Notes: generated by a model from the sequence alone, not told the origin. Numbered from the stretch's first letter, positions 10,630 through 19,932 are shown. The stretch: DNA of 43,674 nucleotides from Maritimibacter sp. 55A14 (GCF_003122205.1 NZ_QEYE01000026.1:1-43674), one strand, 5' to 3'. Numbers and translations: made by a program.

Positions 10630-11255
10630 TTCACGCCGCCCCCCAGCCGCGCCGCGAGGCGCAGCGCGTGGCACGTGTCGCCGGCCATCGCGGGCATCGC
10701 CGGATCATAGCCCGCGCGGATCACGTCGGCGATGGCGGGGCGCAGCACGGTCACGCCCTCGGGCGTGCGCGCCAGCGGGCTGCGGCCGATGAAAGCCGCG
10801 TCCGACCACAGCAGGATCGTCTGCACCGCCTGGCTCAGCGCCAGCATCTCCGCCGGCTGTTCGCTCAGGTCGGCATCCATCCGCACGAAGACGAATGCCG
10901 CCATGATCGCGCCCGCCGCGTCGAAGCGGAAGCTGCGGTACTGGTTGGCGCCCGCCTCCTTGAGCCGCTCCACCAGCGCCCCGAGATCGGGGATCAGCCG
11001 GTCGAGATCGGGCACTTCCTCCAGTTCGTCCCAGTCGCGCAGGAAGAAGATCATCAGATTGGCGCCCAGTTCCGGGTCGGTCTCGGCCGTTCTGTGGCCG
11101 GCCAGGGCCACCACCGCCTCCACCGCGCCCTTGACGATGCCGAGCGTGGCGTCCTCGACACCGAAGACCACCGGCACGATGGGCCGCCCCCAGCGCGCGA
11201 AGAGATAGGTGCCGTCGCTGCGGGTGAAGAGCGCCTCGATCTCCTCTGCCGTCAT
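10626..11255 (-). CDS. Conserved protein of unknown function between ruvB and ybgC
   Basis: I do not recognise a named family for this 209-residue soluble protein. Visible features are GTYLFARWGRPIVPVVFGVE at residues 15-34, an acidic DWDELEEVPDLDRLIPDL stretch and an AGAIMAAFVFVRM strand. It lacks a signal peptide and membrane helices. The ATG at 11255 is chosen because an AAAGGG lies a few bases upstream and the longer frame has a poor N-terminus. It overlaps ybgC by 4 nt, so it is very probably translated with the ruvB-ybgC group. A role in envelope or DNA repair is only suggested by position. Confidence 0.7.
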   Translation of the reverse strand: MTAEEIEALFTRSDGTYLFARWGRPIVPVVFGVEDATLGIVKGAVEAVVALAGHRTAETDPELGANLMIFFLRDWDELEEVPDLDRLIPDLGALVERLKEAGANQYRSFRFDAAGAIMAAFVFVRMDADLSEQPAEMLALSQAVQTILLWSDAAFIGRSPLARTPEGVTVLRPAIADVIRAGYDPAMPAMAGDTCHALRLAARLGGGVK

Positions 11256-11324
11256 GCCCGCCCTTTCTTCTTGCCTCAAATATCCCCGCGCGGAGCGCAT
11301 TCATCCACGCGGCGCAAGCCGCGC

Positions 11325-12347
<1,023 letters not shown>

Positions 12348-12417
12348 GTGCGGCCTTGATGCTTGCGGGGGAGACTCTCAAGCCAAAGCCGGCCAAGCGC
12401 AAGACCCCGTGCCCGTC

Positions 12418-13287
12418 TCACGCCCAGGGCCCCCGCACCGCCGCCTGCCCCATCTCGCGGGCGAGCGCATGCAGCGCGGCGACGCGGTTCCCGGTCGCCG
12501 GATGGGTCGAGAAGAGCCGGTCATGCGCATGCGCGTGCAGCGGGTTGATAATGAACATATGCGCCGCGGCCGGATTGCGTTCGGCCGCCGGGTTGTCGAT
12601 CCGCGCCGCGCCGCCCGCGATGCGCTCCAGCGCCGAGGCCAGGGCCAGCGGCTGGCCGCAGATCTCCGCGCCGCGCCGGTCGGCGGCATATTCGCGGGTG
12701 CGCGAGATCGCCATCTGCACCAGCGCGGCGGCGAGCGGGGCCAGGATCATCATCGCAAGGACGCCGACGATGCCCAGCGGGTTGTTGCGGTTTCCGCCGA
12801 AGAAGATTGCAAAATTCGCCAGCATCGAGATTGCCCCGGCGAAGGTCGCGGTGATCGTCATGATCAGCGTGTCGCGGTTCTGGATATGTGCCAGTTCATG
12901 GGCGATCACGCCCGCCAGTTCGTCGCGGTCCAGCCCCTGCATCAGCCCGGTCGTGACCGCCACCGCGGCATTTTCCGGATTGCGCCCGGTGGCGAAGGCG
13001 TTGGGCTGCGGCGTCTCCATGACATAGACGCGCGGCATCGGCAGCCCGGCGCGGCCGGCGAGATCGCGCACCATGCCGACGAGCTGCGGCGCGCTCTGCG
13101 CATCGACCTCGCGCGCGCCCTGCTGGCGCAGCACCATCTTGTCGGAATTCCACCAGGCAAAGAGGTTCATCCCCCCGGCCAGGACCAGCGCGATGACGAT
13201 CCCCGCCTCCCCGGCCAGCAGGAATCCCACGCCCAGGAACAGCGCCGTCATCGCGGCCATCAGCATCGCGGTGCGCATCATGCCCAT
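12418..13287 (-). CDS. htpX: Zinc metalloprotease HtpX (M48 family)
   Basis: The 289-residue inner-membrane protease takes part in membrane-protein quality control together with FtsH. Two N-terminal membrane helices lie near residues 8-26 and 27-45. The zinc motif HELAH is at 130-134, and two further helices follow at about 146-190. The downstream [13 protein letters not shown] supplies the third zinc ligand. GGAGG stands about 9 nt before the ATG at 13287. The gene sits between ruvA and ruvB and has an RpoH-type promoter directly upstream. Confidence 0.95.
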   Translation of the reverse strand: MGMMRTAMLMAAMTALFLGVGFLLAGEAGIVIALVLAGGMNLFAWWNSDKMVLRQQGAREVDAQSAPQLVGMVRDLAGRAGLPMPRVYVMETPQPNAFATGRNPENAAVAVTTGLMQGLDRDELAGVIAHELAHIQNRDTLIMTITATFAGAISMLANFAIFFGGNRNNPLGIVGVLAMMILAPLAAALVQMAISRTREYAADRRGAEICGQPLALASALERIAGGAARIDNPAAERNPAAAHMFIINPLHAHAHDRLFSTHPATGNRVAALHALAREMGQAAVRGPWA

Positions 13288-13318
13288 TGCCAGATCCTCC
13301 GCATTGAAACCAGGGCGG

Positions 13319-13347
13319 ATATGGGCACGCCTCGCCGCCCGCTCAAG
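13319..13347 (-). promoter_or_regulatory. RpoH (sigma32)-type heat-shock promoter of htpX
   Basis: On the minus strand CTTG (13347-13344), a 17-nt spacer and GCCCATAT (13326-13319) match the sigma32 pattern (CTTGAAA, about 13-14 nt, CCCCATnT) with one mismatch in the -10. The -35 begins directly after the ruvA stop codon. The expected start near 13312 gives a leader of about 25 nt. htpX is a known heat-shock gene in other bacteria. Confidence 0.65.
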
Positions 13348-14019
13348 TCAGCCCCGCGGAGCCAGCGCGCGCAGGGCGGCGCGGATCAGCGCGGGTGTCT
13401 CCTCCGCGCCCTCGCCTGCCGCCCCGGCTATGGCGGCGGCGGCCTCGCCGTGGCCATAGCCCAGATTGACCAGCGCCGATAGCGCCTCGGCCTGCGCTGC
13501 GGCCCGGCCCGGCGCGGCCTGTACGGCCAAGGCGGGCGGCGCGGCCGCCCCGATGGGCTCGACCAGCGCACCGGAAGCGGATGCCGGAGGCGGTCCTCCC
13601 GCGCCCAGAGCCATGACTTGCGGGGCCTTCTCCTTCAACTCGTTGACGACGCGCTGCGCGATCTTCGGACCCACGCCCTGCGCCGCCTTGACGGCGCTCC
13701 AGTCGCCCAGCGCGATGGCGCGCGAGGTTCCCTCCTCGCCCAGGGCGCCCAGGATCGCCAGCGCCGCCTTCGCGCCCACCCCCTGAACCGAGGTGAGCAG
13801 CCTGTACCATTCGCGTTCCTGCAAGCTCAGGAAGCCGAAAAGCTGCAACAAATCCTCACGCACCAGCAATTCTGTGTAGAGCGACGCCGCCTCGCCCACG
13901 CCCGGCAGGGCGGCCAGCGTGCGCTCCGAACAGGTGACGACATAGCCGACCCCCTGCACATCGAGCAGCACATGGTCCGGCCCGCGATGGTCGATGCGCC
14001 CCGAAAGCCGGCCGATCAT
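13348..14019 (-). CDS. ruvA: Holliday junction DNA-binding protein RuvA
   Basis: The 223-residue protein binds four-way junctions and recruits RuvB. The N-terminal OB domain is [20 protein letters not shown]. Two helix-hairpin-helix motifs follow ([17 protein letters not shown] and [17 protein letters not shown]). After a Gly/Pro/Ala-rich linker, the C-terminal domain III ([19 protein letters not shown]) contacts RuvB. The ATG at 14019 overlaps the ruvC stop as ATGA. Confidence 0.96.
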   Translation of the reverse strand: MIGRLSGRIDHRGPDHVLLDVQGVGYVVTCSERTLAALPGVGEAASLYTELLVREDLLQLFGFLSLQEREWYRLLTSVQGVGAKAALAILGALGEEGTSRAIALGDWSAVKAAQGVGPKIAQRVVNELKEKAPQVMALGAGGPPPASASGALVEPIGAAAPPALAVQAAPGRAAAQAEALSALVNLGYGHGEAAAAIAGAAGEGAEETPALIRAALRALAPRG

Positions 14020-14531
14020 GCGCCCGCCCCCCCGGCGCGCGCCAGCGCCGCGTCGAGCCGGCCGGCGGTCTGCATGTGATGGGCATGGCAGAGCGCGATG
14101 GCCAGCGCGTCGGCCGCGTCCGGGCCTACGGGCTGCGCGCCGGGCAGCAGCATCCGCACCATGTGATCGACCTGCCGTTTGTCGGCATGCCCCACGCCGA
14201 CCACGACCTTCTTGACGGTGTTGGGCGCGTATTCGGCCACTGGCAGCCCCGCCTGCGCGGGCACCAGCATGGCCACGCCCCGCGCCTGCCCCAGTTTCAG
14301 CGTACCCGCGGCGTCCTTGTTGACGAAGGTCTGCTCGACCGCCGCCGCGTCGGGGCGATGCGCGGACAGGATGTCGGTCAGTTGCGCATGCAGGCTCAAC
14401 AGCCGCTCGGCCAGATCGTCGCCCGCGGACCGGCAGATGCCATTGGCGACATGCACGCATTTCGACCCGTTGAGATCGACCACGCCCCACCCGAGGACGC
14501 GCAAACCCGGGTCGATGCCCAAGACGCGCAT
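14016..14531 (-). CDS. ruvC: Crossover junction endodeoxyribonuclease RuvC
   Basis: The 171-residue RNase-H-fold resolvase cuts Holliday junctions. The first catalytic Asp is Asp7 in [16 protein letters not shown], the Glu lies in [10 protein letters not shown], and the C-terminal acidic pair is in [21 protein letters not shown] lies 6 nt before the ATG at 14531. It opens the ruvC-ruvA unit, and a candidate LexA box stands about 45 nt upstream. Confidence 0.96.
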   Translation of the reverse strand: MRVLGIDPGLRVLGWGVVDLNGSKCVHVANGICRSAGDDLAERLLSLHAQLTDILSAHRPDAAAVEQTFVNKDAAGTLKLGQARGVAMLVPAQAGLPVAEYAPNTVKKVVVGVGHADKRQVDHMVRMLLPGAQPVGPDAADALAIALCHAHHMQTAGRLDAALARAGGAGA

Positions 14532-14860
14532 ATGCTGCTCCCTGCCGTTCTTGCCCAGTGTTTTCCTTCGACTAGCACGAAACAGGAACACTGGAAAGTG
14601 CGCAGTTCCGCCATGCCGTCCGTCAGGACCAGCCAGGACCGCGCCGCGCATCCGTTTTCCGACGCTTCGCGATACGTCAACGACACGTCCAAGTGGCTTT
14701 GAAGAAAGGATTTTATCACAATGCCCCGACCGCCTGCGACCTATGCAGATAGTGCAATACAGGATTGCCAAAAGGAGCATTGTGCGCGGTCTCGTTCGAG
14801 CCTACCTGCCGATCAGGAAAAGTACAAATCCATCACTCACGTCGCAGAAGGATCGCAACA
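14532..14860. other. Divergent intergenic region between ruvC and the DUF1127 gene
   Basis: This 329-nt stretch separates two divergent genes and must contain both promoters. It holds an inverted repeat CCAGTGTT (14555-14562)/AACACTGG (14587-14594) that brackets a LexA-like site. On the plus strand an AGGA at 14844-14849 lies about 9-12 nt before the DUF1127 ATG. I see no convincing -35/-10 pair and no small gene; a frame starting at 14721 overlaps the DUF1127 gene and looks spurious. Confidence 0.6.
14575..14589. promoter_or_regulatory. Candidate LexA (SOS) box upstream of ruvC
   Basis: The plus strand reads GCAC-GAAACAG-GAAC, one base from the alphaproteobacterial SOS consensus GAAC-N7-GAAC. 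It lies 44-58 nt before the ruvC ATG, and ruv genes are SOS-induced in many bacteria. With a single mismatch and a short motif, chance occurrence is possible. Confidence 0.4.
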
Positions 14861-15061
14861 ATGGCCGTTTTCGAGTACAGCCGCTCCGTGCGCGAGGGTG
14901 GGTCGCTCTTCAACCGTGCGTCCTCCTTCGCCTATCACATCACCGGCGCCGTCGTCGCCTGGAAGAATGCGCGCCAGACCCGCAAGGAACTCTCCCGCCT
15001 GTCGGACCGGGAACTGGCAGATATCGGCCTGAGCCGTTCGGACATCGACAGCGTTCGCTGA
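14861..15061 (+). CDS. DUF1127 (YjiS-like) small protein
   Basis: The 66-residue protein ends in the DUF1127 motif: TRKELSRLSDRELADIGLSR followed by SDIDSV. In other alphaproteobacteria such Arg-rich short proteins influence phosphate/carbon homeostasis and RNA turnover, but this one has no assigned role. The N-terminal half (MAVFEYSRSVREGG) is family-typical of the longer variants. The ATG at 14861 is supported by an AGGA upstream. A terminator follows 37 nt after the stop, so it is probably monocistronic. Confidence 0.85.
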   Translation: MAVFEYSRSVREGGSLFNRASSFAYHITGAVVAWKNARQTRKELSRLSDRELADIGLSRSDIDSVR

Positions 15062-15097
15062 TACCGCAAAGCGGGTTTCGTACCTCGCGCCCGCTGC

Positions 15098-15130
15098 AAG
15101 GCCGCGTCCCCCTGGGGGGCGCGGCCTTTT
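15098..15130 (+). terminator. Intrinsic terminator of the DUF1127 gene
   Basis: AAGGCCGCG pairs with CGCGGCCTT, extended inward by TCCCCC/GGGGGG, and is followed by TTTT on the plus strand. The stem is very stable. The minus-strand gene ending at 15159 converges on it, but in that direction the T-run is poor. Confidence 0.88.
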
Positions 15131-15158
15131 CCATTCGGGACCGGGTCCGGAGACAGGC

Positions 15159-15509
15159 TCAGAGACGGGCCAGGTTCACCAGGAAGGGCCCGATCGTGTC
15201 GCGCGTGTAGATCGTGACGGGATCGGGCGCCATCAGCCTGGCGCCCCAGGCTTCATAGCCCTCGCGCGCGCTCAGCGCCTCGACCTTCTCCAGATATGCC
15301 TCGGTGCCCAGTTCGGACATCAGCGCCGCCTTCATACCCACGAAGACCATGCCGACGATCAGCAGACCGCGCAGCGGCAGGCGCAGGCCCCGGCGTTCGG
15401 GATCCCTGGCACGCGACCTGCCGAATAGCCCGCGCCGGGCGCCGTGGTGCCCGCCGTGCTCGATACGCGATATCCTGTCGTGGAACGACTTGAGGTTCGC
15501 ATCGGCCAT
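15159..15509 (-). CDS. Small membrane protein of unknown function
   Basis: The 116-residue protein has a basic, Arg/His-rich N-terminus (SFHDRISRIEHGGHHGARRG). A single hydrophobic segment follows near residues 42-62 (GLLIVGMVFVGMKAALM). After it comes a conserved-looking tail with LGTEAYLEKVEALSAREGYE. The ATG at 15509 has GGAG 7 nt upstream. I do not recognise the family. Its topology suggests one membrane helix with the C-terminus outside. It lies 62 nt downstream of prmA and may be cotranscribed. Confidence 0.65.
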   Translation of the reverse strand: MADANLKSFHDRISRIEHGGHHGARRGLFGRSRARDPERRGLRLPLRGLLIVGMVFVGMKAALMSELGTEAYLEKVEALSAREGYEAWGARLMAPDPVTIYTRDTIGPFLVNLARL

Positions 15510-15571
15510 AATACAGCTCCAAATGCGCCCCCACGCGCGTGTTTTATAGCCGATTCTCCGCTCCGCGCCAA

Positions 15572-16447
15572 TCAGCCGTGTGGTTTTAGCAGCGTGAGTG
15601 TTGTCCATTCGCCGATTTCGACCCGGTTGCACAGACCGAACCCCGCCGCGTCGTAGGCGGTCAAGACCGCCTCGGCCTGATCGTTCAGCAGCCCCGAGAG
15701 GATGACATGACCGCCCGTCGCGCAGGTGGCCGCCATGTCCGGGGCAAGCTCGACCAGCGGCCCCTTGAGGATATTGGCGAAAATCAGGTCGAAGGGCGCG
15801 GCTTCCCTGAGCCGGGGATGATCGAACCCCGCCGCCTCCAGACAGATCACCTTGTCCGCAAGGCCGTTCGCGGCGGCGTTGGCCTGCGCGACCTCGACCG
15901 CGACCGGGTCGATATCGCTGGCCAGAACGGGATGCCCCCAGATCCGTGCCGCCGCCATCGCCAGGACCGCCGTGCCGCAGCCGATATCGGCGGCGATGCG
16001 CGCCTCCACGCCCGCCGCGACGAGCCGGTCGAGCGCCTGAAGGCAGCCCTTCGTGGTGCCGTGATGGCCGGTGCCGAAGGCCATTGCGGCCTCGATCAGC
16101 AGCGCGACCGCACCCTCGGGCACCCGGCCGGCGTCATGGCTGCCATAGACGAAGAACCGCCCGGCCGTCACCGGGGCCAGTTCCCGTTTCACATGAGCAA
16201 CCCAGTCGGTTTCCGGCACTTCCGAGACCACGAAAGTCCGCGCGCCGAAGGCCGCCGCCAGCAGGTCGAGCGCCGCCGCATCCGGTGCCTCGGCAAAATA
16301 GCCGCCCACCTCCCAGAATCCCGATCCGTCCTCGATCTCGAAAATGCCAACGCCGGTGGGTTCCGGCTCCAGCCGCTCCAACGCCTCGACGAACGCCTCG
16401 GCCGCCGCTTGGCCGGGCAACGTGGTCAGGGCGGTGAATGTGGGCAT
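15572..16447 (-). CDS. prmA: Ribosomal protein L11 methyltransferase PrmA
   Basis: The 291-residue SAM-dependent enzyme trimethylates ribosomal protein L11. The N-terminal substrate domain is shorter than in enterobacteria, as is usual in this class. The SAM motif DIGCGTAVLAMAAARIWG is followed by VLASDIDPVAVEVAQANAAANG and the catalytic-region IFANILKGPLVELAPD. AMAFGTGHHGTTKGCLQAL is a strong PrmA signature. The call is secure. Confidence 0.94.
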   Translation of the reverse strand: MPTFTALTTLPGQAAAEAFVEALERLEPEPTGVGIFEIEDGSGFWEVGGYFAEAPDAAALDLLAAAFGARTFVVSEVPETDWVAHVKRELAPVTAGRFFVYGSHDAGRVPEGAVALLIEAAMAFGTGHHGTTKGCLQALDRLVAAGVEARIAADIGCGTAVLAMAAARIWGHPVLASDIDPVAVEVAQANAAANGLADKVICLEAAGFDHPRLREAAPFDLIFANILKGPLVELAPDMAATCATGGHVILSGLLNDQAEAVLTAYDAAGFGLCNRVEIGEWTTLTLLKPHG

Positions 16448-16521
16448 GGGGCTCTCCAGCCGGATGATGACCGACCCCGATTAGGCCCGCGCCCCGGTCC
16501 CGTCAAGCGCGCGCCGCGGCG

Positions 16522-17775
16522 TCATTCCGCGGGCGCGGCCAGCAGCGGCGCGAAGACGGTCTCATGCCCCGGACCGGGATGGCGCGGGATCATCAGCGCC
16601 AGTGCCAGCGAGACCAGCGCCATCGCCGCGGCCAGGACGAAGACGCCCCCCGGCGCCACCACCCAGAGATAGCCCAGCGCGCCGGGCAGCACGACCGCGG
16701 CGATATGGTTGATGGTGAAGGCGACAGCCGCTGTGGGGGCGATGTCGCCCGGATCCGCGATCTTCTGGAAATAGGTCTTCAGCGCGAAGGCCAGCGCGAA
16801 GAAGAGATGGTCGATCACATAGAGCGCGGCCGCCAGTACCACGCCCCAGCCGAACCAGTAGATCCCGCCATAAGCCAGGAAGACCAGGATCAGCCCGAAA
16901 TACTCAAAAATCAGCGCGCGGCGTTCCCCGAACCGTGCGACCAGCCGGCCCATGAGTGGCGCGAAGGTCATGTTGGCCACGAAGTTGATGATGAAGAGCG
17001 CCGTCACCTCATGCACCTCGAAACCGAAGCGTTCCACCATCATGAAGGCGGCAAAGACCACGAAAATCTGCCGCCGCGCGCCCGACATGAATTGCAGCGC
17101 ATAATAGAGCCAGTAACGCCGCCGCAGAACGAAACTCTTGAGTTGCGGGTTCGGCGCCTCGAACTGCGGAAAGGCGGCCAGACAGTAGAGCGCGATGGCC
17201 GCCGTCACCCCGCCCGCGATCCCGTAGACCAGACCATAGGACAGCTCGAAAGCCTTCCAGGTGACCACGAGCGTGCCGTAAGAGACCAGCGACGCGCCCG
17301 ACCCGATCGCCACGATCCAGCCAAGCACCTGCGGCGCACGGTCCTTTTCGATCCACTGCAATTGCAGGGACTGGTTGACCGTCTCGAAGTAATGGAAGCC
17401 GATGGAACTGACGAGCGTGGTCATCAGGAGCCCCTGGAATTCCGGGAACTGCGCCACCACCGCCGTGCCCGCCCCGAGAGCGATGAGCGAGATCAGCGCC
17501 AGGACCTGCTCGCGGATCAGCACGATCAGCGCGATCACCCCGATCGCCAGGAAGCCGGGGATCTCGCGCACCGTGTGCAGCCAGCCGATCTCCACCCCTG
17601 AAAAGCCCGCCGCCTCGATGACGAAATTGTTGAGCAGCGCCGACCATGTGGCAAACGCGATGGGCATTGCAGCCGCCATCAGGCACAGCAGGAAGACCGG
17701 CCGCCGGTGGAACGGATAGCGCTGCGCCTCGGCCAGCGCGACCTTGGAAAGACGGGGTCGGTTCAGCATGGACAT
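16522..17775 (-). CDS. Major facilitator superfamily transporter
   Basis: The 417-residue protein has about 12 hydrophobic segments spread over its length, beginning at about residue 28 (VFLLCLMAAAMPIAFATWSA). The cytoplasmic loop LMGRLVARFGERRALIFEYF resembles the MFS loop 2-3/8-9 motif. The substrate cannot be told from sequence. The ATG at 17775 is followed by another at 17769, and neither has a good ribosome binding site. It is not obviously tied to its neighbours prmA and rpsD. Confidence 0.8.
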   Translation of the reverse strand: MSMLNRPRLSKVALAEAQRYPFHRRPVFLLCLMAAAMPIAFATWSALLNNFVIEAAGFSGVEIGWLHTVREIPGFLAIGVIALIVLIREQVLALISLIALGAGTAVVAQFPEFQGLLMTTLVSSIGFHYFETVNQSLQLQWIEKDRAPQVLGWIVAIGSGASLVSYGTLVVTWKAFELSYGLVYGIAGGVTAAIALYCLAAFPQFEAPNPQLKSFVLRRRYWLYYALQFMSGARRQIFVVFAAFMMVERFGFEVHEVTALFIINFVANMTFAPLMGRLVARFGERRALIFEYFGLILVFLAYGGIYWFGWGVVLAAALYVIDHLFFALAFALKTYFQKIADPGDIAPTAAVAFTINHIAAVVLPGALGYLWVVAPGGVFVLAAAMALVSLALALMIPRHPGPGHETVFAPLLAAPAE

Positions 17776-17870
17776 GCAGATAGAGGCTTTTTCGGGCTTT
17801 GGCGAGAGGCCGTATCACCCGCTTTGCAGACATGTGTTGTGCGATTTTGCCCGAACCGATGGCGCAATGG

Positions 17871-17899
17871 AAAAGGGCCGCCCCCGGCGGGACGGCCCT
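17871..17899 (-). terminator. Intrinsic terminator of rpsD
   Basis: On the minus strand AGGGCCG/CGGCCCT, with inner CCCG/CGGG pairing, is followed by TTTT. It starts 25 nt after the rpsD stop codon. Confidence 0.85.
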
Positions 17900-17923
17900 G
17901 AAAACTTGCTCCGCTTCGGCGGA

Positions 17924-18544
17924 TCAGTTCATGGCGTAGAATTCGACGACCAGGTTCGGCTCCATCATCACCGCATAGGGCACGTCGGCCAGCGACGGGG
18001 TGCGGGTGAAGGTCGCGGTCATCTTGGAGTGATCCACGTCCAGGTAATCGGGCACGTCGCGTTCGGCCAGACCCACGGCTTCCAGCACCAGGCCAAGCTG
18101 CTTGGAACGCTCGCGCACCTCGATCACGTCGCCTTCCTTGACGCGGTACGACGGGATGTTGACGCGCTTGCCGTTGACCAGCACATGGCCGTGGTTCACG
18201 AACTGCCGCGCGGCGAAGATCGTGGGCACGAATTTGGCGCGGTAGATGACGGCGTCGAGGCGCCGCTCCAGCAGGCCGATCAGGTTCTCGCCGGTGTCGC
18301 CGCGCACGCGCTCGGCCTCGGCATAGATGCGGCGGAACTGCTTTTCGGTCAGATCGCCGTAATACCCCTTCAGCTTCTGCTTGGCGCGCAGTTGCAGGCC
18401 GAAATCGGACATCTTGCCCTTGCGGCGCTGACCGTGCTGGCCGGGCCCGTATTCGCGACGATTGACGGGGGATTTCGGGCGGCCCCAGATGTTTTCGCCC
18501 ATCCGGCGGTCGATCTTGTACTTGGCAGAGGTGCGTTTGGTCAC
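17924..18544 (-). CDS. rpsD: 30S ribosomal protein S4
   Basis: The 206-residue protein starts at a GTG (18544) with AAGGAG 8 nt upstream. The N-terminus ([20 protein letters not shown]) and the S4 RNA-binding domain ([20 protein letters not shown], then [13 protein letters not shown]) are clear. S4 is a primary 16S rRNA binder. In several lineages it also represses translation of its own mRNA. Here it is monocistronic, with its own strong promoter, a long structured leader and a terminator. Confidence 0.97.
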   Translation of the reverse strand: MTKRTSAKYKIDRRMGENIWGRPKSPVNRREYGPGQHGQRRKGKMSDFGLQLRAKQKLKGYYGDLTEKQFRRIYAEAERVRGDTGENLIGLLERRLDAVIYRAKFVPTIFAARQFVNHGHVLVNGKRVNIPSYRVKEGDVIEVRERSKQLGLVLEAVGLAERDVPDYLDVDHSKMTATFTRTPSLADVPYAVMMEPNLVVEFYAMN

Positions 18545-18722
18545 CGTCTGATCTCCTTCTCACATGGCGTTGCGGCGTGATCCGGATACCGGTTCCCGAT
18601 GTCCGGGCCGCAACATCGAAGGGCGTTGTCCTTTGCCCCGGACCTGATCCGGGGCCGACAGGCATCCCCTTGCGGGGGCCGCCAACACCAATGAAAACCG
18701 GGGCCTCGCAGACCCCGGATGG
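18545..18722 (-). promoter_or_regulatory. Structured 5' leader of rpsD (possible autoregulatory RNA)
   Basis: If transcription starts near 18722, the rpsD leader is about 178 nt. It contains at least three hairpins: CCGGGG/CCCCGG (18718-18698), CCCC-GCAA-GGGG (about 18678-18667), and GCCCCGGA-N5-TCCGGGGC (18655-18635). The last resembles the GATCCGGGG-type palindromes often scattered in alphaproteobacterial intergenic DNA, so it may be repeat-derived. S4 autoregulation through a leader is known elsewhere; for this sequence it is inference. Confidence 0.4.
18694..18718 (-). terminator. Terminator-like hairpin at the start of the rpsD leader
   Basis: On the minus strand CCGGGG, a 9-nt loop, CCCCGG, then TTTT. 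It could end transcripts from the Hint gene upstream. However, it lies downstream of the proposed rpsD start (+4 to +24), so it could also act as an attenuator. The stem has only 6 bp. Confidence 0.4.
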
Positions 18723-18728
18723 ATGCGC

Positions 18729-18756
18729 GTTATACCCGCGCCGCGCGTGCTGTCAA
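18729..18756 (-). promoter_or_regulatory. Strong sigma70-type promoter of rpsD
   Basis: On the minus strand TTGACA (18756-18751), a 16-nt spacer and TATAAC (18734-18729) give a near-consensus promoter. The -35 contains the TGA stop codon of the upstream Hint gene (18755-18753). No other good promoter is seen in the 180 nt before rpsD. Confidence 0.75.
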
Positions 18757-19808
18757 TGCCCCGTGCCGCCGAGGCGCAGTATCTCGGCCTCAGGCCGGGC
18801 GAGAACCCGGCGTGCATGGTCCCCATAGGCCATGCCGTCGCGGGCGATCTCGGGGTGCAGCTCCAGCAATATCTCGCGCTGGTCGGGGGCGATCAACTCC
18901 AGCGCCGCCGATCCGGGATGGAAGCTTTCTGTCTCGGCACCATTGGCCCAGAGCACCTCCTGCCGGGCGAAGAGCAGATGGATGTAGCGCGTCTCGCGCA
19001 GCGTGTGGTCCACCATGATCGAACGGTCGTCGATCAGGTCGCGCGCCGCCACCAGCACTTCGGGCTCGTTGAAGAGCGCCTGCGCATTGGGCCCGCGATA
19101 AAGCATCCGGTGCTCGGGCGAGACCCAGAGATCGCTGTCGGGCTCACCCCCGCCCAGCGCGCCAGCGCGGATGCGCACAGGGCGCAGTTCCGGCATTGCG
19201 AACATGCGCGCCCCGGAAATGTAGCGGCTGCCGACCCAGCGCAGTTCCTGCGCGCCACTGTCCTTGGTGGAAACCGGATCCCCCGGCCGCAAATCCTCGA
19301 CCGGTCGCTCACCCGACGGGGTGCGGATGCGAGTGCCCTGAGTGAAGCAGATCAAATGTCCGCAGGCGGCGGCGTGGCGGATCACCGGCGCCTCCTCGCC
19401 CTGGATGCGGATCACGCGCAGCGGCCGGTCCGGCGGCGGCACGCCATCCTCGAAGAGGATCAACGGCACGCGATGCGCGCCCCGGTCGATCCGGACCATC
19501 GTGTAGCGGTCCGCGCCATCGGTGACGAGAAAGCCGTTCTCGGGCAGCGCCTCGGCCAGGTCTTCTGGGGCAGGCGCGAGCGGCGCCCCGGCGATGCGCC
19601 GCAACTTGCGGCCGGCGCGCCGGCGGATTTCGCCGCACCCGGCCGGGTCGCCCAGCAGAAGCACAGATGGCGGCCCGTCCAGCCGCGTCGCCTCGCCGCT
19701 CCAGCGCAACACCATGCCCTCGCGCACCGCTTCCGGTGCCGGTGCGTCACCCACGACGCTGACCTGTGACCACGTGATTACATACGTGCCCTGATAGCCC
19801 GTTCCCAT
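18753..19808 (-). CDS. Hint-domain protein 1 (intact catalytic residues)
   Basis: The 351-residue protein begins MGTGYQGTYVITWSQ, a conserved opening of Rhodobacterales Hint proteins. A Hedgehog/intein-type Hint domain starts at Cys154 (ICFTQGTRIRTPSGERPVED) and runs through DLRPGD, VSPEHRM (His233) and GAETESFHPG. The nucleophilic Cys and the conserved His are both present, so autoprocessing or ester formation is chemically possible. No Sec signal is visible, and family members may be exported by type I systems. The ATG at 19808 is chosen by N-terminal similarity; the ribosome binding site is poor. The function is unknown. Confidence 0.82.
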   Translation of the reverse strand: MGTGYQGTYVITWSQVSVVGDAPAPEAVREGMVLRWSGEATRLDGPPSVLLLGDPAGCGEIRRRAGRKLRRIAGAPLAPAPEDLAEALPENGFLVTDGADRYTMVRIDRGAHRVPLILFEDGVPPPDRPLRVIRIQGEEAPVIRHAAACGHLICFTQGTRIRTPSGERPVEDLRPGDPVSTKDSGAQELRWVGSRYISGARMFAMPELRPVRIRAGALGGGEPDSDLWVSPEHRMLYRGPNAQALFNEPEVLVAARDLIDDRSIMVDHTLRETRYIHLLFARQEVLWANGAETESFHPGSAALELIAPDQREILLELHPEIARDGMAYGDHARRVLARPEAEILRLGGTGH

Positions 19809-19932
19809 GCCTCGATGCCTGCCGTCTTTTTCTTCTTCTTGTGCACGGCATTCGTTGACGCCGCGGATTGACGAAAAGGTTAACACGGGGCGAATCGGTT
19901 GAACAAGTCTTTATATCTGCCGGGAATTCCTT

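Noticed and set aside
14721-15032. 103-codon frame with an AAAGGA before its ATG, overlapping the DUF1127 gene
   Set aside because: The DUF1127 reading frame is clearly the coding one; the other frame is Ser/Pro/Arg-rich without similarity.
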